Below are positions 34,461 to 46,800 of a stretch of 64,000 nucleotides of DNA, piece by piece (the first letter of the stretch is position 1; every line of letters starts with the position of its first letter). The stretch covers positions 69,501-133,500 of the forward strand of contig CM061100.1 in the NCBI GenBank assembly GCA_030770545.1, written 5' to 3'. Origin of the DNA: Macropodus opercularis. Lineage: Eukaryota > Chordata > Actinopteri > Anabantiformes > Osphronemidae. The position numbers and the translations under genes are program-made. The notes beneath the pieces were generated by a model. It was not told the origin of the DNA, searched no databases, and was given only the letters and a program-made list of their open reading frames with translations.

Positions 34461-37400
34461 TCAGAGGCTGCCCAGGCCCTCGCCCACTCGGATTTGCTGC
34501 CCCGGCTTCAGGCTGAAGCTGAAGTCTTTTGGGGCCTCAAACAGGAGAACAATGGTGGAGCCCAGGTTAAATTCCCCCACTGGCTCACCCTTTCGCAAGA
34601 CCACGCCCTCTCTGCCCAAGGAGGCCACGCCCCCCTCACCAGCCCGCGTCAGGATCCGGTTGCTGATGGTGAAGTTGTGGTCAAAGAAGGACCCTTTACT
34701 GTAGTGAGGACTGTTTGTCTGAAGCTCCTGTTTCAACCAAAGGAAAACTAATTAAAAAAGCAAAAATGTACAAATAAATCTGTTTACAAAGTTAAATACT
34801 GTCACCCTAGTTTGGACACTCATTAACAATGGAACTAAAGTTCCTAAACATAATGAATAAATTAGTGAATGGAATGAAAAACCTGGTCAAAGTAGATTCT
34901 GATGGACCCAACGTTCGTGGCTCCAACTGCTGTTAAGGAGAAAAAGCCGTGCTGCCATTGGCCAGTCAGCGCCACGCGCTCATTAAGGCAGAACAGCTCT
35001 TGGACCCGACGAGCCACTCCTGGGTTCACCGACATTAATGAGCCTAACGCGCAGAAACAAAAGGAGGAAAAGCTGTGGCACAGCAGGAAGCTGAGAGGCA
35101 ACGGGTGAACATGCACTCACCTGGAAAATGCCGCCGAAGTTCCACCCTCCAGTCTGTGGGAGAGTGGAAACCATGATAGTCACCTGGGGCCAGGTAGACC
35201 ACGATGTGGAACAGGTCATTCTCAGGGGAGGACAGAAGTAGGTCCCTGAAGGACGCCGACGGGTCTAAACAGAGGGAAGGCCGCCAGGTTCATTTGGGTA
35301 TGGCAACCGGCGCACGAGACTTTCTGCCACGACCGGCAGCTTCAGCTGGTTGCACATTCAAAGAAAAGCTCAAACTAAGCCACTAAATGTAACAGCAGCA
35401 GCGAAAGATGGGTTTCAGTTACTGTTTTGTGTCGGGTTAGTTGGGAATGTTGAATAGATATAATAAGCAAAACATCCCCCAAAAAAGTCTAGAGTTTATG
35501 TGATTAACTAACCTTTTAAAAAAAAGGTTAGTTGCAGCCCTAGTTCACAATGACACCAACTCCAGGTGTTATGAGCAGGTCCCAGGTCAAACGTTTGTGA
35601 AAAGCTTCAATATTTAGTTCAGTGACAGGCTCGTGTGCCGAACCAGATGTGGCCTCACCGTGACTCTTCTGTGGACCCAGGAAGTTCTCCAGACTGTAGG
35701 TGACCCCCTTCACCTGCTCCACCTCAGAGTTCTTCACCCGGCCGAAGTGGAGGATCCTCCCATCAGCTGGAGAGATCTGACAAAAGAGAGAAACGTCCTC
35801 CATGTAGACTGTGTCTGATAGGACCTGCTGGACCCAGACTTACTGGCTTTTAACTGCCATCATGCATCATCTGAACTGAACCACAAACACACCAGAAATT
35901 GTTGACCCGTGTCCGTCTTAAATGTTTCTTGGTACAACAAAATCTATGAAACAGTGGGTCCAACCAAACCAAATATTGGATGTCTTCATCATAGACCAGG
36001 GTGATGTAAGAAAGCTACCAGGCATGAAGAGGCGCAGAGCGGTCGGACTGCAGGTTTCAGGCGTCGACGGAAGAATTCCCCTAGATTTCTGTAGTGATGC
36101 AAATCCTCCACTGCAGCCTCCTGTTGGAGAACATTTCTGTGCCATTTAAACTGCCAACAAATTCAAATCACCACTGAGACCAGGATCCGGTTTCCTGGTA
36201 AATTAAGACATTGGTTCCCACTACAGGCTACACACTGACTCTGGTTTTAGTTTTTCCTCTGACCTGCATGTTGACTCCAAACGTCCAGATGTACAAAGAA
36301 TAGACGGGACTCCGCAGCCAGTCGGGGAGCTCCACCCCGTTGAGGCGACCCCAAGCCCGAGACAGGAGGCGGGTCGGGAAGGAGCGGTACAGCGCCACCT
36401 GTAGGAGACAGACAGGAACTAAAGGATACGTGTTCGTGTTGTAAGGTTAAAGAAGAAAGAAAACAGGTCTGCAGACCCAAAACAGGTGGTGGAGAGAGAA
36501 AACTATTACAGAAATGGAGAGCTGCTCACGGTTCGGCCCGTCAACCAACAAAACAAACTAAAACACTCCATACAAGGCCGTTCCTCCACCGCTCATCTGT
36601 CCCATCGGCAGCTGCTCTTACCCGACTGGTCAGCTGCCAAATACTGCTGACGGACAGGAAGTAGCAGAAAAAGGCAATTGGCCGGCGGCCCCCACTGAGC
36701 GTGCTCAAACGACGACGCAGAGCCAAACGAGACACCTGGAGCCTGATAATGATAATAACATTTAAATAGACTTAACAAGGACATTTGTACCCATGTGAGG
36801 ATATTTCTGGGACTGTGCTTGATTTGCACAGATGCTAATTAAAGCTAAGATAGAAAACCTAGCAGGAATGCGAACGACAGCGTCTACCTATGATTATTAT
36901 GTCATCTATAAGGTCCAGAGCATCCAGAACACGTTTGTCCTGGTGTAAAAGCAGGTTAACCCAGGATCAACTGGAAAAGAGGCTAATGCAGCCTAAGCTA
37001 GGCTGAAGCTAAAGTTGCTGACAGCCACACACATACGCACACAGTAATCTTGTCTAAGCTCCGCCCCCTTTCCCCCTGAGTCTTTGTCTCTTCTGTGTTC
37101 ATAGTTTTGTTTAAATCATCAATATAGTTTTTGTACACACGCGTTACTGTGAGCATTTACAGTATCTGTTTGGCTACTGTGACGTTTGTTGTCATTATTA
37201 TCTGACTGCCTTGTTTCACAGCATCTGTGTCTCTTCCCAGGTCTTCAGTAATTTATGACCATTGTCATGGCAACGCAAGAACAAACTCACCATGAGCGAG
37301 TGGTTGGTGTCGGCCGACGACACATCTGGAAAATTGTTAAATCCTTACAATGTTTGAGAGAAGAAACTTTGTGCTCGCTGACACAAGAAGAAATGAGCGA

Positions 37401-39211
37401 GAGGGACGTTTAGAGAGATGGAGGAGGTGGGAGGGTTAATCCTGACAAGCAAGCACCCGGGTCTATACCAAGGTTTCACACATTAATCAATAATTAAACC
37501 CAACTGCAACAAAATTCTTCACATACCAGATAAAATTAAATTATTTCCTTTGCTTCACTTTAAAATCCAAAATATTATAATTGCGTGATTTAAAAAGATT
37601 GAATTAATATGGATGGATTTTATTTTGGAAACTTCATTGTAACTGGCTTTTGTCCAATCAGAGCCTCTCTGTCCAGCCTGGTCAGTGACTGACCAATGAC
37701 ACCATGGCCTCAGTGAACAGACCAATCAGAGTAGGGCAGGGAAGACAGACCTGGGTCTGAGCGAGGTGCTGATGTGTCAGAGAGGAGTGAAGGTCAGAGT
37801 GACATCATCATCCTGGTGACATCACTGTCACTTTTCACCCACTGACGTTTAGAATTTAATTTAAGTAACAACTGAGGCAATTGTTAGATGTATTGTGTAG
37901 AGTTATTTTCTCATACACTTCATATATCACTTATTACCGGTGCCTTTCCTGCCGCGATCCCTCTTATACCTCTTTCCAATGAAACAACCACACAGAAGAG
38001 GAGAAGCAGTATGAACTCCTGACTACAAGTGTCCGGACTTCACGTACTCCGTGTGAAGTCGTCACATACCTGTGTAGGTGTGGCAATGGTAGGCGGAGCA
38101 CCATCCTCCTGCTGGCTCCTCCCCCTGTAGTGCTGGTATCCAAGGTAACCCCCACCTGCCACCAAGAGGAGTGGGAGAGGACGGGGACGGGGCAGAAAGC
38201 TACGACCTAAAGAGGAGGAGACGGTTGGTCTAAAGCAGTGGTGTCAGACTCCAGTCCTCCACCGTCCTGCTGGGTTTCCATCTCTCCCTGCCCCAGCTAC
38301 CACTGACTGCATTGCACGTCCAGGACAGGCAGAGTTAGGTTTTCTAACAGCTGACACATGACATTAAGCTGTTTAGTGAGTCGAAGTGCGTATGGCAACA
38401 TCCTGTGGAAAACTAAAACATGTGGATTGTGCAGGTGACGATGACAGTGATGAAAAAGAAGCAGACTCACCTGAACTGAGGCTTCGCTGCTGGAGGCTGC
38501 ACAAAACACAAACATCAACTTTTCAACAGGTTTCACCACTGAAATGATCCATGAGCCCAGAACCTGCTCAGACCCACACGGCCTCTGCCCGCTGACCTCC
38601 CTCCCTCCTGTGCTTTGTCTGTGGAAAACGGCCGCAAACCCTGAGCCCGGTTCTGCTGGAGCGTTCTTCTCGTCTCCTGGTGCTGTTTGGTGGGATTCGT
38701 TGGGTTTCCCACAGAACTATAGCTTCACTGCTTGCATTCCTTTAACCATAAACCTGGTGAACATCTGATGCACTGGCTGCTCACGAACATTAAAAGATCC
38801 AAACAAAGGACCCGTTTGGACGTCGCTCGTTCTGTAGTTACTGAAAGAAAACCAGGAAATGATCTGGTGTCTGTCTGGGTTCAACCAGTGTCGCATTCAA
38901 ATGAAGGGAACACAAAGTGTTTGTGGGCTTCGACCCTGCTGCTAAAATTAAACGCTCATCGGTTAAGACCCGACTACAGCAGCTTCCATTCACGGCATGA
39001 AGCCGTATAACCTGTTTATGACTGGTTTGTTGCTTCGCGTATTTAATTCGTGTTTGAGTGAAGTGTTAAAAATCTACTTTAGACGCACAGGTATGAGGGA
39101 AACGCGCCACAGGACATTAGCCAAAACATCTGATTCCTAAAAAACACAATAATACCTGCGGCTGCTGCCTCGCGTCATCCCAACAACCAACCTCCGGAAG
39201 GCCGCCGCCAT
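34461..39211 (-). CDS. pisd: Phosphatidylserine decarboxylase, mitochondrial
   Basis: PISD makes phosphatidylethanolamine from phosphatidylserine at the inner mitochondrial membrane. The self-cleavage motif LGST (codons at 34554-34565, in EFNLGSTIVLLFEAP) is intact; the serine becomes the pyruvoyl cofactor. Exons on minus: 39211 onward (MAAAFRRLVVGM, Arg-rich presequence), about 38465-38490, about 38095-38205 (PLPLLLVAGGGYLGYQHY, the membrane segment), about 36265-36398 (FPTRLLSRAWGRLNGVELP), 36019-36120 (EAAVEDLHHYRNLGEFFRRR), about 35640-35780 (ISPADGRILHFGRVKNSEVE), about 35100-35270 (YLAPGDYHGFHSPTDW), about 34880-35045 (GFFSLTAVGATNVGSIRIYF), and 34461-34727 ending RVGEGLGSL. A Gly-rich insertion precedes GVVLRKGE compared with mammals. 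Otherwise the gene is complete. Confidence 0.95.
38600..38720 (+). repeat. Dispersed teleost repeat, copy 2
   Basis: It shares CCTGAGCCCGGTTCTGCTGG and a TTGGGTTTCC-CAGAA segment with the copy at 24909-25200, but in rearranged order. It lies in a pisd intron. Confidence 0.5.
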
Positions 39212-39400
39212 GTTGTGTGAGAGAGACCTACATCTTCTTCGTGGTTTTAATTTGTGCATTAGCGCCACCGAGAGGTGAGGAGTGTGGGACACGTTCTTCT
39301 TCTTCTCTTGTTGCGGCTCGTTGCTGCCTCCTACCGGTTGTGGCCCGCGCGCAGCGTGGTTCTTTACAAAGTCGTCGCAGAACACAACGACACGGCTGAA
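39160..39400 (-). promoter_or_regulatory. pisd promoter with YY1-like element at the start codon
   Basis: On the minus strand the start codon lies in CAACATGGCGGCGGC, close to the YY1 consensus (CAARATGGCGGC). Such elements commonly cover the initiation region of vertebrate housekeeping genes. No TATA box is seen upstream. Confidence 0.45.
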
Positions 39401-39410
39401 CAGAGTTCTG

Positions 39411-40088
39411 TTAAAACGGATCCACGGAGTCCGATGACACCCGATGGAGAAAACACACACCAAGCAGGTACTGGTCCAAAGGGAGTGAGCTGGAGGCAGA
39501 GATCCAGAGAAGCAGGCATGTATCAGAGTCAAACAGACCTTTGGGGGCTTCAAATGTTGTCGCTGAGGGTTCCAGACTCCTAGAAATGAAGTTTCTGGCT
39601 GTTTCCTTGTCGATAAGATTCTGTCTCTCTACATATGAAACGGTCAGAAGCAGGACGAACCAGAACCAGAACCAGTCTGAAACCCCTGTATCAACAGAAC
39701 TGTGTGTGTGCTTTTCTGAAGGTACAGCTCCGGCTTTGAAGGGGAGGTAGCTCAGCACAGAGAAAGCACCTGGAACTGGGCACATCTGCATCCCCAGAGA
39801 AAAATTAAAAATATAGAAACGAAGACACAGGACACTGAGTTCACACAGAGCCCGTTGCTCAGGGAGCCAGAGCCAGAGCTTCACCCTCACACCAAACATC
39901 TGAGCGCCCACGGACGCGAGGATAACGGCAGCACAGAACCATGTGCTCACAACCACGCAGCAAAAAGCCTTGAAGTACTGACTGGATGTGACTTGCTTTG
40001 CTTTTCTAATCGGTGGGTTCCCTGAGTCCACGAAGGGCTGGACCCACAGGCTCATCCACGCCCCCACCAGTAAACCAGATGTGTTCAT
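39411..40088 (-). CDS. Unidentified 225-codon ORF upstream of pisd
   Basis: A continuous minus-strand frame runs from an ATG (40088) to a TAA (39411), 225 aa, ending 200 bp before the pisd ATG on the same strand. The protein is hydrophobic, with at least two potential membrane segments (FCCVVVSTWFCAAVILASVG and WFWFWFVLLLTVSYV). I recognise no family. This length is uncommon by chance in non-coding DNA of this composition but not excluded. It could be a single-exon gene, part of a pisd leader transcript, or a random frame. Confidence 0.22.
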   Translation of the reverse strand: MNTSGLLVGAWMSLWVQPFVDSGNPPIRKAKQVTSSQYFKAFCCVVVSTWFCAAVILASVGAQMFGVRVKLWLWLPEQRALCELSVLCLRFYIFNFSLGMQMCPVPGAFSVLSYLPFKAGAVPSEKHTHSSVDTGVSDWFWFWFVLLLTVSYVERQNLIDKETARNFISRSLEPSATTFEAPKGLFDSDTCLLLWISASSSLPLDQYLLGVCFLHRVSSDSVDPF

Positions 40089-40848
40089 GACCCGCTTCCA
40101 GTGGTTCGCATCAGGAGAAGGTGAGGATGAGTAGCATCAATCAAACGTTATCCAGCAGCTGCCTACACACCCTGGACCCAAAGACGAGACACGGCCCAGC
40201 AGCTGGAGGGACTCTGGGTCCCGACCTCACAGCGCTGTGGGTCCTGTTGGCTGTGACTGACCCTGTTACAGCATAAACCACAGCATCTCCATTTTCTCAG
40301 TGTGAACCCGTCTTCGTAAGTTCAGAGAAGCCGGTTCTGGTCAATGCCAGCTGAATTTCACAGTGCTGAGCTCTGAGGACAGGACATGTTACAGGACACT
40401 GGGCCTTCACAGAGACATACGGTTCTCTTCCAGGTCCTCCCTGTACAGAGCAGCAGGACGTGGAAACCTGTTCTCATTATTCCCCACTTCAGGACATTCA
40501 GCGCTGCCAGAATAACCCTCCAGCAGAAATCAACATGTGTCACTGGGTTCTGGTTCCCTGTGGTCGCAGGTTCTCCAGTGGTTCTGTAAATAGGTCACAT
40601 GGGTTTCTGATAAGTCAGTGCGAGTTATGGGACTGTGTCGCCTGGACCTTTGCTGCTCAACGGTTCTTTATTGATGTGCAATTTCCTTCTGGGTCTGACT
40701 TAAACTGTAACAAATAATCCTGTGGCTCAAACACACAACATAAATACGCAGAATTATTATGATGGAAACAAGAATCACAAACAAACGATTCAACCGCTAA
40801 GTAAACAGACGCTGAAACGCTTCACTATCAACAACATTTAATAATATG
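40089..40848 (-). other. wdr36 3' UTR and spacer
   Basis: A minus-strand polyadenylation signal (plus TTTATT, 40667-40672) lies about 180 bp after the wdr36 stop. The rest has no recognised feature. Confidence 0.5.
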
Positions 40849-43800
40849 TCACAGCAGTGCACTCTTAGCATACGACAGAAGACACAACGACTGGTCAAAA
40901 GACCCTCGAAGCTCCGCCCACATCTTCTCCAGGCGGGAAGAGAGGCGGAGCAAAGCCGCCATGGCGACGGTGTCTTGAGACAGCAAGCGAAGATGGAGCT
41001 GGAAAAAAAAGAAAAAGTGAATAGAGAGCTAAGGACACAATTTCATAATAAATGTCTTAACAGGTTGGCTGACCTTCAGGAAAAGTGCCAAGTAGGCGTG
41101 AGCCAGATCAAAGTCCCGCCCAGTGGTTAACATGCCGTCAATCATGCGGATGAAGGCAAGCAGGCGTGAGCTGGACCCACCCCCCTCTGATGTCAGACAG
41201 GTGAGCTCAATGGAGATGGCCGCCGGCCCACAATCCTTCAGGAGACGCACCGGACGCTCAACTGGGGGAGAGAGAGAGGTAGTAACCCTGGTAACAGTTG
41301 TTATGGTCACCATGTTGCATCCCTAACAGGGATGAGAGCCAGAGAGCGAGAAGTGTGAGCCGAGCTGCTGGTTCAAGCCCCAGACCAGCAGGGTTGCATT
41401 TGGTCGGGCAATAACAGAGCCGCTCAGCGTCCCTGGTCCCACGGCTGTTGGACTCTTCAGCTTGTTTTCAGAGAAGGTTCACTGACTTTGTGAAGCACCG
41501 TTCCATCACTTTGGCATCATTTGTCTGAATAAGCGCATCATCTTATATCAAGTTCTCATCTCTCCCACTGATCTGACAGCCCCTGAATGCAGCACTATGT
41601 TCCCTTATGAGGTCCAGGTGTACAGGCACCAGGGTTATGCATCATGAACACCAACATTATTGGTACAATAAAATCACGAATAAAGGAGATTTAGCTTTTG
41701 GTTCATGAAATAGGTGTAACTTACATGATCCAGTCTCCAGAGCTGCTTCCAGAGCAGCGCTGAACTCAGAGCTCTGAGCCAGCGACCCCCACCTCAGCAC
41801 CTTGGACTGAAACAGAAACAGGAAGTTACCACCAAAGCGTAAACACAGACAGTGGTGAAGGGCGTCTGGATCTGTACCTGCTTTTCCTGTTCTGTTGCTG
41901 TGACCGACGCAAATCGAGGCGCGAGACCAGGAAGCGTTGGCAGGAAGAACGGAGCCGCGGCCGGAGCAACAGGAGGCGCTGCAGGCTTGTTCCTCCTCTG
42001 AAGAAAAAACAGTTCACGGCCTGCTCACATTGTCCACATCCACTTAAAAATCAGGGAATTTATAAACTAAAGTCGTTGTAGTAATTTAAAGTAAGAAAGA
42101 GCAACTAAAAGGCAGAAGTACAAACTTAACATTCGTGTAAAAGTACGAGGAAGTTGCCTCATGAATAATAAATGTCCCCAGAAATCAAACGAGCAGATAA
42201 AAAAATTCAGACCAATTCATCAACCTTCAAGTGGAAATTAAACAATGTGCCACGAGTCAAAGTCCTGCTGTGAACTGCAAACACATGGAAACAAAACCTA
42301 CAGACGCATCAGCGTCTCCGTGGCGAAACTGAAGGACGCCGTCGTCCAGTCCAGCTCAGTTCTTATCTGTCACTGACCTCTGAGCAGTTTGGACTTTGAT
42401 TCTGCAGCTGCAGAAAAACAGAGGAGTGATCAGCCCAGATTCCAGTTTGCTTGGTGGAGTTCCTCGCTAAGGATGAAGGTTTTGTCGCTCCTCCTCGTCT
42501 CCGTCCTGCTGCTTGTCCTCAACACTTGCCGTCCAGGTGACGGCGGCCGAGTCCTGGTGTTTCCAGGTGAGTACAGCCACTGGCTTAACATGAAGACCAT
42601 CGTGGAGGAGCTGGTGAGGAGGAACCACTCGGTCTCCGTTTTGGTTCCCGACGCATCGCCTTCCATCGACTATAACAGCAGCCGCAACGCAGCCAAGTTC
42701 AACTTTGTGGTGTTTAAGGTGATCACACGGTCAGAACCGTCTGGGTCTCACTGGGTGTCAGGAGAATTCACAGGGGTTCTAAAGCTGATCTCGGTTCCTG
42801 CTGCAGGTCCCGTTCAGCAGAGCAGATTTTCGCGGCGTCTTTCACGAGTTTATCCACTTTTCCATGTACGAGGCGCATCTCATGTCTCCGCTGCAGAAGT
42901 TGTGGTGGACCCGTGGTTGGATGCAACGAATGTCCGACTTTTGGATGCTACAGTGCGACTCAATGCTGAATAACGAGCAGCTGATGACGACTTTGCGCGA
43001 CGCCCAGTTTGACGCGGTCCTGCTCGACCCAATGGTCGTCTGTGGGGACCTGGTGGCCGACACGCTCGGTCTGCCACTCATCCTCTCACTGCGCTTCTCA
43101 TTCGGTAACGTCATGGAGCGACACTGTGGCCACGCCCCCGCGCCGCCGTCCTACGTCCCCGCCGTCCCGCTGCCTTATAGCGACCGCATGACCTTCATGG
43201 AAAGAGTGATCAACACAGTGACGTACGTTGGCACGTCACTGCTGAGCGAGGTGCTCTGGAAACTGACGCTGGATCAGTACTACAGCAAGGTCAAAGGTCA
43301 GTGGAACCTTTGTATTGATCAAAATACTGATACAGTTAGGAAGATACAACTAAAACGCATCAGGTCGTTAGCTGTCCCTTCAGAATAAAAGTCTTGCCGT
43401 TTCCTGTGTGGACAGGAAGTCCCAGCAGTGTCTGTGAAAGTCTGGGGCAGGCCGACATATGGCTCATCAGGACGTTCTGGGACCTGGAGACGCCGCGGCC
43501 GGTTCCCCCCAACTTCCAGTACGTGGGGGGGCTGCACTGCAAACCGGCGGATGAGCTGCCAGATGACCTTGAGGCGTTTGTGCAGAGTTCGGGGGACGCT
43601 GGTGTGGTGGTGGTCACCTTTGGCTCGATGGTGACCGACCTGACGACAGAGCGAGCCGATGTCATCGCTGCAGCCTTAGGGCGGATCCCACAAAAGGTCA
43701 GAATCTCAGCCTGGCACGACGTCAGCAGGAAGTGAGTATTTAAGGCCGTGTCTGTGCCCAGGTGATCTGGAAGTACAGCGGAGAACCTCCTCAAACTGTC

Positions 43801-46800
43801 GCAGCCAACACAAAACTACGTGACTGGATTCCTCAGAATGATCTGCTGGGTAAAAACCATCTTTAACTTTTACCGCACCCTTTCAAAACAAAAGCCCACA
43901 TTAGCACCAGTGTTTTCCTGGTACATTTATCAGGTCGTAACTGTGCTGAATCCCTTGACCACTGACAGGTCACCCTCAGACCAGAGCGTTCGTGACTCAC
44001 GGCGGTACCAATGGTTTGTACGAGGCCGTTTATCACGGCGTGCCCCTGGTGGGGATCCCGCTGTTCGGCGATCAGGTCGATAACCTTTCCCGCTTGAGCC
44101 GCCGCGGCGCCGCCATCGTCCTGGACTTCAACCACCTGACAGTCGACGAGCTGACGGAGGCTCTACGCAGCGTCATCGTGCAGCCAACGTAAGGGCACTG
44201 ACATAAATACCTGTGAGCCACGCGTTACTACTGCTTGCATGGAAGGAGGCCAGTCTGCCTCCAGTAAAACACGCAGGACAGACTCAGCTGCAGCTTCACT
44301 AAGAAAGACGCTAATGATTAGACCAGGACACGGTCAGAGGAGAAAAGCCAGAATCCAGCAGCGCCCGCATGGGACGCTGACGCTGTTGTTTTTTCCCATC
44401 ATGCACAGCTACAGATCTAAAATGCAGCATCTGTCGGCCCTGCACCGTGACCGTCCAGAGTCGCCGCTGAGCACCGCCGTCTTCTGGGTGGAGTTTGTGA
44501 TGCGAAACGGCAAAGCACGTCACCTTAGACTGGCGTCACGCGACCTGAACTGGTTCCAGTACCACAGTTTGGACACCATGGCCGTTCTATTGACTGTTCT
44601 GTTGGCCGTTAGCGTCATCTGCTGGGGGGGCGTTCGCTGTTTGCTGCGAATCTGCAGGCGACGAGGAAGACGTGAAAAGATCGACTGAAGGTTTAATGAC
44701 TCAGTTAAAAAAATAATGATTCAATTTGCCACATTTACGGGTCACGTTCACATTTTACAAAAAGAATAAAGAAAGATCGTCAAATGAAAAGAGTTATTCA
44801 CTCAACAAAATTTGAATGATGCATTTGAGCAAGATTTACAAGCTTCCAGGTGTTTGCTACAAACATCCAACACATGTTAGACGCCGTCATTTACTTCCCT
44901 TCTGCCTTTCACAACACGCAAAAGACCACATCGCTGGACGGGAAAAGGGGAAACGGCCACGAGGAGATGAACTGAGGGACCAACAGAGACTGGATGTGTC
45001 AGCTACTGTACCCTGGTCTATCACAGCTTAGAATTCAGGCTCACTCTCATAGCACCCATTCACAACCAGCGCCAACGCAGTTCAGCACGACCTCACTAAC
45101 AAACAGTCTGATGAACACTGAGGCCCTAGAACCTGGTGAAGGCAGAATTAGTGCTTCCTGCCGTGTCTTGTAGAGGTCAGAGTAATTCAGCGATGGGACT
45201 TGTACAAGTGAACATAAAACCTTGGAGTAAACTCCTGAATAAAAGTGCTTGACCTCAGTGTAGAAGTAGGAATATGAAGGCGATAGATGAGACAGCGATA
45301 CGACGCCAACTGGACCAAGTCTGAAAATGATAAGAAGCTTTACAGCGAGAGAAGAAGATCCAGGAGGCAGAGCCACCTCCCTCACAGGTAGAGAAAACAA
45401 CCTTTTAGTCTTTCCCGGAGGTTCACTCTGTTTGTACACGGTTTTGTGTGAACACCTATTAATCTGGGACTGTTTTGGCTTTAACTCTTTGCAAAACAGG
45501 ACACAAACGCGTTCTCACCTTGATGTCATCCAGGTGCAGCAGACTTTTCCAACGAGATTCCGGCAAAAGCGACAGCGTCACTAGCTCCGCCCCAAGCTGC
45601 TCAGCTGATTGGTACGAATCACCGGGCTCCTCTGATGCCGCTTCCTGCTCCGACTCGTCAGCTACGACTCCAGGTAACGTTTCCACAGCTGGTTGATAAT
45701 CAGCTGGAAGAGGTCGGAGCCGCACTGGGCCACACAGACTCCTATTGGTCCTAGGGGAGCAGAGCTGTACTGTGATTGGCTGCTACAGGAAAATGGAATT
45801 CAAACATAAATGGATAATTCGGTGCCAACGGTAAGATTTACCGTTTTCTCTTTCTGAATCCAAGTTTATTATATGATACATTTTATGGCAAAAAAACACA
45901 ATAAAAACTATCAATTGTCATAAATTAAACATGTATATGAACAGCTTCAACAACAAACCACCTTGTTTTTCATGGAGCGAAAGTTGATTTTAGGACAATG
46001 GGATTAATCAACAAATGTTCCAATTGGTTCATACCAGAGATAAATGCCCAGACTGTCAACATGAGCTGTTGCTAGGAAGTCTCCCGTTGGCGACATCGAC
46101 ACACTTACTGGTGCCATAGCAACCAGGAAACAGTCGACAAGACTGAAAAGAGAAGCCGGATAAATATTAGTGCTGAACACAAAACAATTGATATCCTAAC
46201 AACTGGAAACACACCGAGCTGCACATTACAGACGAATGAATGAGGCAGCGATGACGTAACTGGATCGTTACAGTAAACGGACAATCTGTCCGGAACCTTG
46301 CTCTCATTCTGACAGAGAACAGTAGATGGAGTCAGGTCCTGGAGAATTTAGTCAATGAAATGTCTGTTATTCCCAAACGGTAAACGTCCTGTTCAAAAGT
46401 CGAATCCCGTCTGAAGTATTTGATTCCAAATCCCACTGTCACTGTTCAAATACTTTTGGACCCAACTGTAACTTATTTAGCTAAACGGGAACTTTGTAAA
46501 TGTAGTAAATGTCATTTTACTTACAGGAATAGAAGCTAAAGCAGAAACACTGAATGCGTCTCTTCGTCGTGTCTTATGCTTAGAACTAGTGTGGAGACGT
46601 TCGCTAGCTTCATTTTGAACATTTCAAGCATAGAAGGTGACAAACTAACAACATTTAGCAGTAACGCAAGTCTGGACAATTAATTGTCTTTACTGTTTTG
46701 AACTGGACGGCAAATTAATTGTGCTTATGAAATAACATTTCATATTAACAGCAAACCGCTGAACGCTTAAATGAGCAAGCGCAGCAGGTAGGACGAGCCC

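Noticed and set aside
41340..41420. tRNA-like B-box phrase GGTTCAAGCCCC, considered as a tRNA gene or SINE head
   Set aside because: No matching A box at the right distance and no cloverleaf. At most a decayed SINE piece.
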